Translations under genes and position numbers: made by a program
Notes under the pieces: generated by a model
Told to the model about the DNA's origin: nothing
Database searches by the model: none
The model's input: only the letters and a program-made list of their open reading frames with translations
Assembly: GCA_030527325.1 (NCBI GenBank)
Contig: JAUNBA010000017.1
Location: forward strand, 1 to 32,541
From: Slackia sp.
Lineage (GTDB): Bacteria > Actinomycetota > Coriobacteriia > Coriobacteriales > Eggerthellaceae
Length of the DNA: 32,541 nucleotides
Direction: 5' to 3'
Shown here: piece by piece, positions 28,226 to 32,541 of the stretch
How positions within the stretch are numbered: position 1 is the first letter of the stretch
How the letters are laid out: each line of letters opens with the position of its first letter

Positions 28226-28419
28226 GAACGCTCCTATCGCGTTTGTTCCAGATAATTACTTCTTATTTGCCCGAGGGCGCGCCGCCGTTGCGGAAAACGG
28301 GGCGCGGCCTGGGTCTTCGATGCGGCGCGGGCCATGCGCCGAAAAGGCCCGCTGCCGGTGCGCTGCCACATGCGGCGATGCGCTTCGCGGCCCTTCCGGG
28401 CACGCCGACGCGGCGAGCA

Positions 28420-28485
28420 GCGCGGCCGCCGCTATCTCCGACGGGCGCCCCGTCGTCGGGCGCGCTCCGTCGCTTCGCCCGCGAC
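28420..28485 (-). repeat. Degenerate copy of the integrase 2 gene 3' end
   Basis: These 66 bases match 29315-29380 at 58 positions (about 88%) without gaps. In the integrase frame the copy reads RKAAVAGEATERAR, parallel to the true integrase end KASAAVVSEAMERAR, but the stop codon is lost. The match continues beyond the integrase stop, so it includes both gene end and 3' flank. It lies in the gap between 28225 and 28511, in which I see no intact gene. It is probably the remnant of an earlier related element inserted at the same place. Confidence 0.7.
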
Positions 28486-28510
28486 AGCCGCCTTGCGCCG
28501 AAGGCGCCCT

Positions 28511-28705
28511 TCACCCCTCCTTCACCAGATCGTCGAGGGAGCACTTCAGGAACGCGGCCACCTTCGCCGCCGTCAGCAGCGACGGGCAGCACGCGCCGCG
28601 CTCCCAGTCCTCCACGGTGCGCCTGCTGATGCCGAACGCCTCGGCGAACGCCCTCTGCGTCGCATAGCCCGCGCGCCTGCGCTCTCTTGCCAGTTCGAAT
28701 CTCAT
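28511..28705 (-). CDS. XRE-family transcription regulator (64 aa)
   Basis: A 64-aa Cro/CI-type helix-turn-helix protein: ELARERRRAGYATQRAFAEAF, then the recognition helix GISRRTVEDWERG and AAKVAAFLKCSLDDLVKEG. It consists of the DNA-binding domain only, with no peptidase or oligomerisation domain. AAAGGACG precedes the ATG at 28705. Two inverted repeats lie directly upstream (28725-28765) and may be its operator. A second XRE gene stands at 32335-32541, so the two could be opposed regulators, or belong to two different elements. Confidence 0.85.
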   Translation of the reverse strand: MRFELARERRRAGYATQRAFAEAFGISRRTVEDWERGACCPSLLTAAKVAAFLKCSLDDLVKEG

Positions 28706-28724
28706 GCGTCGTCCTTTCGCTTTG

Positions 28725-28765
28725 CCACGCGTTCACGTGGTAGAATGCCGTTTCGTTCAAACGGC
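28725..28765. promoter_or_regulatory. Inverted repeats upstream of the XRE gene
   Basis: CCACG (28725-28729) faces CGTGG (28736-28740), and GCCGTTT (28747-28753) faces AAACGGC (28759-28765) with a 5-base centre. A plus-strand -10-like TAGAAT (28741-28746) lies between them, so the region could control both the XRE gene (minus) and the structured plus-strand transcript that follows. Operator function is inference. Confidence 0.45.
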
Positions 28766-28776
28766 CTTGCTTACAT

Positions 28777-29080
28777 AGGAGGTGGTCGGATTGACCAACG
28801 TTTTGAACATACGGCCCTCGTGAATAGGCCTGGCCGTGCGGGTGGCTCCGCATAAGCAGGACTGACAAAGCCGGCGGCTGGAAACGCCGGGCGGCGCCGA
28901 ATCCCGAAGACCCCGTAGCACCCAGAACGGCCGCACGGCCCAATGGGACTGGCCGCAAGGCCCGTAAGGACGTCTCACCCCTGAGATCAAGGCGATTTCA
29001 GGGACCGCAAACAGGACGCCCACGGGAACTCTTGGCCGCGGAAGCGGCGGGGATCGCCAACGTCGTGCGATACGAGGCAG
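28777..29080 (+). ncRNA. Hairpin-rich gene-free region, possible structured RNA or TnpB-type relic
   Basis: About 470 bases (28706-29178) have no credible gene. On the plus strand AGGAGG (28777-28782) lies 8 bases before a TTG opening a 10-codon frame (LTNVLNIRPS). Several stems follow: TGCGG/CCGCA, CGGCG/CGCCG, and CCCTGA/TCAGGG near 28981-29003. The frame around the mini-ORF (NVLNIR, stop, then IGLAV) recalls the C-terminus of IS605-type TnpB (NAAxNIxxxGLAV), whose 3' end encodes an omega RNA, but no tnpB precedes it. It could also be the attachment region of integrase 2 or a cis-acting leader. The RNA label is tentative. Confidence 0.3.
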
Positions 29081-29178
29081 AAGGCCCGTGCCGAACAAGG
29101 ATGCGGTTCCAGACGCAACACCGTTCGGCGCGTTATCTCGCTTCGGCCTTGTCATCGGCGCTTTCTCGTCGCGGCTCG

Positions 29179-29280
29179 TCAGCTTCCTGCAATCGCTGTC
29201 GCCATGACGAACGTCGCCATGAACGCGACGGCGAAGCATGCCAGGAACACGGCCGCATCGCTCAGCCCGTCCCTCTTCAT
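29179..29280 (-). CDS. Small membrane peptide (33 aa)
   Basis: A 33-aa frame starting MKRDGLSDAAVFLACFAV and ending in FMATFVMATAIAGS: a charged start followed by one long hydrophobic helix. GGGAGGTGGCCT just before the ATG is an excellent ribosome site, which makes it likely real despite its length. It follows the integrase 2 gene by about 67 bases on the same strand. It is not obviously related to the cassette A/B peptides. Confidence 0.6.
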   Translation of the reverse strand: MKRDGLSDAAVFLACFAVAFMATFVMATAIAGS

Positions 29281-29314
29281 AGGCCACCTCCCTTCCGAAT
29301 CGACGCGGCGCGCG

Positions 29315-29380
29315 GCGCGGCCGTCGCCATCTCCGACGCGCGCCCCTTCATCGGGCGCGCTCCATCGCTTCGCTCACGAC
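29315..29380 (-). repeat. Integrase 2 gene end, partner of the repeat at 28420-28485
   Basis: This contains the last codons of integrase 2 and about 33 bases of its 3' flank. It is the intact partner of the degenerate copy 830 bases to the left. The two copies enclose the XRE gene, the hairpin-rich region and the 33-aa peptide. Confidence 0.65.
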
Positions 29381-30526
29381 CGCCGCAGAGGCCTTGTCGC
29401 GTCCCGGCATCGCGTGGGCGTAGTAGCGAAGCGTCGTGGCCTCGTCGGCGTGCCCCAGGCGCTCGGAGAGCGATTTGACGTCGCCGCCGCATGAGAGCCA
29501 CCACGTCGCATGCGTATGGCGCAGCGAGTGGAACTTGATCTCCTTCGGCAGCCCCGCCGCCTTGCGAAGCTCCGTGAAAGCCCCTGAGAGCGTCGAGGGC
29601 CGCATGAAACGCCCGTCATCGGTAATCACGGGCGAATCGGGCGAAAGCCGCCCTAGAACCGCGTCCTGGGCCGCGCAGAGGGTCTTCACGGCCGTCATCT
29701 CACGCTCGGTGACGGCAACCGAGCGCGGGCGGTTGGACTTGGTGCGCGGGCGGCGGTACGGCGCGACGCCCTTCTCCTCAACCACCGTGCCGCCCACGCG
29801 CAGCGTCAGCGTCATGGGGGACACGTCGCGGCGGCGCAGGGCGCACATCTCGCCGCAGCGAAGCCCCGTGCGCAGGGCCAGCCACGCCGCCGTGGCGCAC
29901 GCGGCGGCGCGCAGCGAAGCGGGATCGCTCGCCGCCTGCGCCATCGCCTCGCGCAGGGCCGCGTCGAGCGCCGCGAAGTCCCACTCGCCCACCACGGCCG
30001 CGTCGGTGCGCCCTATCGAGGGCTTGACCGCCGACACCACGGGGTTCGCGTCGCACACGCCCGCGTCCACGAAGTGGTTGAACGCCGCGCGCAGGAAGTA
30101 GTGCACGCCCAGCACGGTCGCGTTGGAAAGCCCCGCGCCGCCCTTGTCCTTGGGCTCGGAGAGCCTGCGCTCGAGCCGGTTCACGTCCACCGTGCGCACC
30201 GCGTCCGCCGTGACGGACGGCGGCATGTAGCGGCCCACGTACTCCGAAGCGAACATCCGCCACGTGCGCACGCTGTTCGGGCTGGCGCCCATGGCCTCGC
30301 GCATGGACACGTAATCGTCCAGCATGTCCCGCAGCAGCGCGCTCGCCACGCGCCCGTCGGCCGTCAGCGCGTCGGCCCACGTATCGGCCATGCGCTGCGC
30401 CTCCTCGCGGGTTCGCGCCTTGGGGAAGCTGCGCTGGGGCCTGATCTGCCGCCCGTGCGAATCGACCCCCAGATAGGGGCGCGCGTACCACACGCCGTCC
30501 TTTCCCAGCTTCACTTCGCATCTCAT
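29348..30526 (-). CDS. int: Tyrosine recombinase (phage/ICE-type integrase 2)
   Basis: A 392-aa integrase with a complete catalytic set: Arg223 (LRTGLRCGEM), Lys263, His333-x-x-Arg336 in HSLRHTH, His359 (LGHADEATT) and Tyr368 (RYYAH). The N-terminal region has an AP2-like arm-binding domain (about 1-50, GVWYARPYLGVDSHGRQIRPQ, split here by motif) and a SAM-like core-binding domain (about 62-165). The ATG at 30526 overlaps the stop of the 80-aa upstream gene, and GGAAGGAG lies 9 bases before. It sits at the end of the replication block rather than at a prophage end, and a degenerate copy of its 3' end lies 830 bases away. It may be the enzyme of a second integrative element merged with the phage, or the actual integrase with integrase 1 as a passenger. 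Confidence 0.92.
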   Translation of the reverse strand: MRCEVKLGKDGVWYARPYLGVDSHGRQIRPQRSFPKARTREEAQRMADTWADALTADGRVASALLRDMLDDYVSMREAMGASPNSVRTWRMFASEYVGRYMPPSVTADAVRTVDVNRLERRLSEPKDKGGAGLSNATVLGVHYFLRAAFNHFVDAGVCDANPVVSAVKPSIGRTDAAVVGEWDFAALDAALREAMAQAASDPASLRAAACATAAWLALRTGLRCGEMCALRRRDVSPMTLTLRVGGTVVEEKGVAPYRRPRTKSNRPRSVAVTEREMTAVKTLCAAQDAVLGRLSPDSPVITDDGRFMRPSTLSGAFTELRKAAGLPKEIKFHSLRHTHATWWLSCGGDVKSLSERLGHADEATTLRYYAHAMPGRDKASAAVVSEAMERAR

Positions 30527-30765
30527 CGGTCGATGCTCCTTCCCGCCCCCGTGCGCCCCTCCGGAAGCTCGTACGTCCTCGCGTGCCTGTTCGCCGTGGG
30601 AAGGTCGGCCACGTAGCGCTTCACGCGCTCCACCGTCTCCCTCGTGGCGTCGAACCAGATGCAGCAGCGCACCGACGGCTCTTCGGGCGCGTCGGCTTCG
30701 GCCCATGCGCGGCGCAGGCTCTCGCCGCACGCGGCCATCGCGGCCTCCAAGGGGTCCCCGCTCAC
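30523..30765 (-). CDS. Unrecognised small protein upstream of integrase 2 (80 aa)
   Basis: An 80-aa protein beginning with GTG at 30765, overlapping the stop of the gene before (GTGA), and ending in an overlap with the integrase start (ATGA). The sequence has EAAMAACGESLRRAWAEA, then VRCCIWFDATRETVERVKRYVADLP, an alpha/beta character without known motif. Coupling on both sides shows it belongs to the integrase operon. An excisionase role is not supported by any HTH. Confidence 0.6.
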   Translation of the reverse strand: MSGDPLEAAMAACGESLRRAWAEADAPEEPSVRCCIWFDATRETVERVKRYVADLPTANRHARTYELPEGRTGAGRSIDR

Positions 30766-30920
30766 GGCCGCACCCGGGGAAACGACGCCGCGAACATGAG
30801 CGCGGCCAGCAGGCACCCCGCCAGCCACGCCGCCCCGTCGGCGGCGCCGCAGCGAGCGCCCACCGCCAAGGAGGCGACGAATGCGGCCGCGAGCGCGACG
30901 GCCGCCGCTGCCCTGCGCAT
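30762..30920 (-). CDS. Small membrane protein (52 aa, two helices)
   Basis: A 52-aa protein with two hydrophobic segments (AAAAVALAAAFVASLAVGA and AAWLAGCLLAALMFAASF) joined by a short polar turn. Its ATG shares a base with the stop of the zinc-ribbon gene (TGATG), and its own TGA overlaps the next GTG. Function unknown; hairpin membrane proteins of this kind occur in phage early operons. Confidence 0.6.
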   Translation of the reverse strand: MRRAAAAVALAAAFVASLAVGARCGAADGAAWLAGCLLAALMFAASFPRVRP

Positions 30921-31111
30921 CACAGGTACCTTCCCAGCCCCTGCTTGCACACGACGGGGCCGCGCACGGGGCGGGGACGGGGCTCGCGCTGCCTGCAGAG
31001 CCAGCATGCGCCGTGCTCCCTCGCCTCGAAGCCGTACCAGTCGAGCGGCCGCATGCGGTCGCATCGAGGGCAGCGGCGAAGGGCGATTTTGTTGCGGTAT
31101 TCGAAGATCAT
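30920..31111 (-). CDS. Small zinc-ribbon protein (63 aa)
   Basis: A 63-aa protein with CPRC (about residue 14) and CWLC (about 36) pairs forming a single zinc ribbon, and a Pro/Arg-rich basic tail (REPRPRPVRGPVV). AAAGGAGCGATTCGG precedes the ATG. It is the first gene after the iteron origin and leads a coupled series that ends with integrase 2. No family name can be given. Confidence 0.65.
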   Translation of the reverse strand: MIFEYRNKIALRRCPRCDRMRPLDWYGFEAREHGACWLCRQREPRPRPVRGPVVCKQGLGRYL

Positions 31112-31201
31112 CCGAATCGCTCCTTTCCAACCTGCCGCATGGTCCCGCTCGGCGCGTTTTTCGCGCGTCGCGGGCGCGGTAGGTATGTGAGGGTCACAGC
31201 C

Positions 31202-31371
31202 CTCGCAACGCGCCCTGTCCGGATGCGTTGCGAGAACGTTTTAAATAATTAAATAAATAAATAAAGGCTTTTCGGGGTGCTTCCCGCCGTGCTTTCCACG
31301 GTGGTTTTCGTGGTGGTTTTCGGGGTGCTTTTCCAGGTGCTTTTCGCAGTGGTTTTCACGCTGCTTTCGAC
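31202..31371. repeat. Putative replication origin: inverted repeat, AT-rich stretch and eight 12-bp iterons
   Basis: Eight tandem units of exactly 12 bp run from 31276 to 31371, with consensus GGTG(G/C)TTTTCGN and starts at 31276, 31288, 31300, 31312, 31324, 31336, 31348 and 31360. Next to them is an AT stretch (31238-31264, AAATAAATAAATAAA-type), the only such stretch in the region, and a perfect 10-bp inverted repeat CTCGCAACGC / GCGTTGCGAG (31202-31211, 31225-31234). The array directly follows the stop of the DUF4373-like replication gene. Iterons plus an AT-rich unwinding element beside the initiator gene is the standard layout of theta origins. I saw no DnaA box with full consensus. Confidence 0.78.
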
Positions 31372-31385
31372 CCCGCTTCCGCACG

Positions 31386-31787
31386 TCACGAATCGGCTTT
31401 CTTGCGCGGCCTGCCGCCCGTGCGGCCCGCCTCCGCCTTCTTCTCCCGGTACACCAGCTGATCGCCCACGCTGTTCGAAGCCACGATGCCCAGCTCGGCA
31501 AGCGCCTCGCCCGATATGAGCCCGCATTCGGCGGCCATCCCCAGCCATGCGCGCAACTCGTCGAGCGTTCCGACGTCCAGCTCGTCGGCCAGAAGCGCCG
31601 CCGTCGCGTTGCCCAAGGGGTCGGAGCCGTCGCCCACGTAGACGCGGTTGCCCATGTCGTACAGGATGCCCAGCAGGGCCACATAGCGCCCGTACTCCAC
31701 GATGCCGCCGCCCATCATGCGCAGCATGCGAACCTTCGGGTGGTTGCGCGAATCGTAGGAGACGTTGAAGAATCTCTGAGCGTCCAT
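31386..31787 (-). CDS. DUF4373 / Lin1244-type replication organizer
   Basis: A 133-aa protein starting MDAQRFFNVSYDSRNHPKVRML, the opening of DUF4373 (Lin1244/Lin1753-type) domains found at the N-terminus of phage replisome organizers. It continues with GGGIVEYGRYVALLGILYDM and DELRAWLGMAAECGLIS, a winged-helix-like region, and ends in a basic tail with GRPRKKADS. Longer family members have a second C-terminal domain that loads helicase; this one stops after the DNA-binding part, directly before the iteron array. It likely binds the origin at 31276-31371. The ATG shares one base with the preceding TGA. Confidence 0.8.
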   Translation of the reverse strand: MDAQRFFNVSYDSRNHPKVRMLRMMGGGIVEYGRYVALLGILYDMGNRVYVGDGSDPLGNATAALLADELDVGTLDELRAWLGMAAECGLISGEALAELGIVASNSVGDQLVYREKKAEAGRTGGRPRKKADS

Positions 31788-32101
31788 CAATTGCACCCCC
31801 ATATCTCGTCGAGCATCCTTTTCAGCAGCGGGAACGCCGCCGCCGTCAGCGTGAACGCCGCAACGGGCGCGTTGTCGATAAGCCACCAGGCCGCCGCGCA
31901 GGCGGCTGCAGGGGCCGCGCCCGAAAGCAACGCCGCGCACAAAACCGCCGCCCCCGCCGTTTTCGCGGCGTCGCGTGCGCTACAATCGCCTTGCTCGCCC
32001 TGCGAGCAGGTCTTTCCGAGGTCCGCGCGCGAAGCGGCCAAACTTTCGGCGCGCGGGTCCTCGAACGGGCGGCGAACAGTCGACAGGCCCATGTCACTCA
32101 C
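31787..32101 (-). CDS. Membrane protein upstream of the replication gene (104 aa)
   Basis: A 104-aa protein with a polar N-terminal 45 residues and two hydrophobic segments (about 46-72 and 74-92; AAVLCAALLSGAAPAAACAAAWWLI and APVAAFTLTAAAFPLL). It starts with GTG at 32101, overlapping the HTH gene by 8 bases, and its TGA overlaps the replication gene ATG. Role unknown; possible membrane anchor for replication or an exclusion protein. Confidence 0.62.
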   Translation of the reverse strand: MSDMGLSTVRRPFEDPRAESLAASRADLGKTCSQGEQGDCSARDAAKTAGAAVLCAALLSGAAPAAACAAAWWLIDNAPVAAFTLTAAAFPLLKRMLDEIWGCN

Positions 32102-32333
32102 CTGCCAGCCAGTGGTCCGCCATCGCGGGGGTTATCAGCCTCCCGCGCTTCATGCCGCGCGGAAGGAAGCTGGGCAGATCCCCCATCGCCGCACAGCGGC
32201 ATACGGCCGAATGGCTCACGCCCGTGGCCTTCGCCACCTCGTGGGTGCTGTAGGCCACCTTGTGCGGCAATCCGGCGGCGGCGGCCATATCGGCGAACCA
32301 GCCGCGCTCCTCGTAGTCTTCGATGTCCAACAT
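32094..32333 (-). CDS. Excisionase/MerR-like helix-turn-helix protein (79 aa)
   Basis: A 79-aa protein starting MLDIEDYEERGWFADMAAAAG at 32333, preceded by GAGGAGG. The core AYSTHEVAKATGVSHSAVCRCAAMGDLP, then RGMKRGRLITPAMADHWLAG fits the winged-helix excisionase / HTH_17 family, in which the protein directs integrase towards excision. It is next to the XRE regulator and may also regulate the operon. Which of the two integrases it would serve is not clear. Confidence 0.75.
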   Translation of the reverse strand: MLDIEDYEERGWFADMAAAAGLPHKVAYSTHEVAKATGVSHSAVCRCAAMGDLPSFLPRGMKRGRLITPAMADHWLAGE

Positions 32334-32334
32334 G

Positions 32335-32541
32335 TCATTCCTCCTCTGAATCGATGAGCTCGTCCACCGAGCTCCCGAGCGCATCGGCGACGCGCTTGAG
32401 CCTTCCGGCGGCCGCCGCGTGCGTACCGTCGGATTCCCACGTCTGCAGCGTCCGATACGGCACGCCCGAGAGTTTCGCGAGCTCCTTCTGAGACAGCCCG
32501 CGCTCGATGCGCGCGAACTTCAATCGCAAGCCCTTTCTCAT
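32335..32541 (-). CDS. XRE-family regulator at the window edge (68 aa)
   Basis: A 68-aa Cro/CI-type protein: LKFARIERGLSQKELAKLSGVPYRTLQTWESDG, then RLKRVADALGSSVDELIDSEEE. The ATG lies exactly at the window end, so the gene is probably complete, but the ribosome site and promoter lie outside. It heads a minus-strand operon with the excisionase-like gene one base away, suggesting a lysis-lysogeny or Cro-like control role. The divergent regulator expected beyond it is not visible. Confidence 0.85.
   Translation of the reverse strand: MRKGLRLKFARIERGLSQKELAKLSGVPYRTLQTWESDGTHAAAAGRLKRVADALGSSVDELIDSEEE

Noticed and set aside
28757..29287. 176-residue minus-strand open frame over the hairpin-rich region
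   Set aside because: It has no protein-like pattern and lies over strong stems. The real small gene in this area is in another frame (29179-29280).
31276..31371. CRISPR array
   Set aside because: Units are 12 bp with no unique spacers between them, and no cas genes are present.
31241..31684. Minus-strand open frame encoding His/Lys/Glu tetrapeptide repeats
   Set aside because: The repeats are simply the 12-bp iterons read in frame; the DUF4373-like gene uses a different frame over the same DNA.

Overview
The window is a nearly complete siphovirus-type prophage with high GC content. Almost every gene lies on the minus strand, so the phage map reads from right (32541) to left (1). GC-rich codon use, an endolysin carrying tandem Trp/Gly-rich wall-binding repeats, and a gene set that mixes Firmicutes-type phage families (YjcQ-like, DUF4417, DUF4406, MGGRGASS-type and DUF4373-like proteins) with actinobacterial composition point to a gut Coriobacteriia host such as an Eggerthella or Gordonibacter relative. 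That assignment is inference; no host gene or 16S is present.

Right to left: (1) 32541-30523, a regulatory and replication block: XRE regulator, excisionase-like HTH, membrane protein, DUF4373-like replication organizer followed by an apparent origin (inverted repeat, AT-rich stretch, eight 12-bp iterons), and small coupled genes. (2) 30526-28230, tyrosine integrase 2, a 33-aa membrane peptide, a hairpin-rich gene-free stretch, an XRE regulator and a degenerate second copy of the integrase 3' end. (3) 28225-24640, coupled early genes: zinc-binding miniproteins, two HNH-type genes, three Lar-like zinc-ribbon paralogues, and a probable late-transcription activator (RinA/ArpU/DUF1492-like). (4) 24568-23800, microprotein cassette B and a helically phased repeat array that probably belongs to a late promoter. 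(5) 23787-16609, HNH, a ParB-like/DUF4417 fusion with a broken frame, two MGGRGASS-start proteins, a tRNA-like element, a YjcQ-like gene, TerS, TerL, portal and MuF-type head protein. (6) 16567-12410, a DUF4406 gene boxed in by terminators, then scaffold, major capsid, connectors, tail terminator and major tail protein. (7) 12402-4390, tail chaperones with a -1 frameshift, tape measure, Dit, tail-associated protein, a poly-G-interrupted fibre gene and other tip proteins. (8) 4386-2445, accessory membrane protein, holin and amidase endolysin.

The left end (2444-1) carries plus-strand microprotein cassette A, converging on the lysis genes, then tyrosine integrase 1 on the minus strand with short repeats beyond it.

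The most unusual content is the pair of microprotein cassettes A (1485-2024, plus) and B (24024-24568, minus). Each has a consensus sigma-70-type promoter with a palindrome lying between and across the -35/-10 boxes, a 40-45 aa hydrophobic microprotein, a GC hairpin, a 21-31 aa single-helix membrane peptide and a 60-63 aa ribbon-helix-helix-like protein starting with a TEAQK motif. The upstream promoter edge is identical over 10 bp, while the palindromes differ completely, as expected for two paralogous self-regulated units of separate specificity. A third, start-less RHH relic follows cassette A. Other notable items are the iteron origin, the 9.75-bp-phased repeat array, two G-run frame breaks, the two integrases, and a tRNA-like element with a shortened anticodon region.
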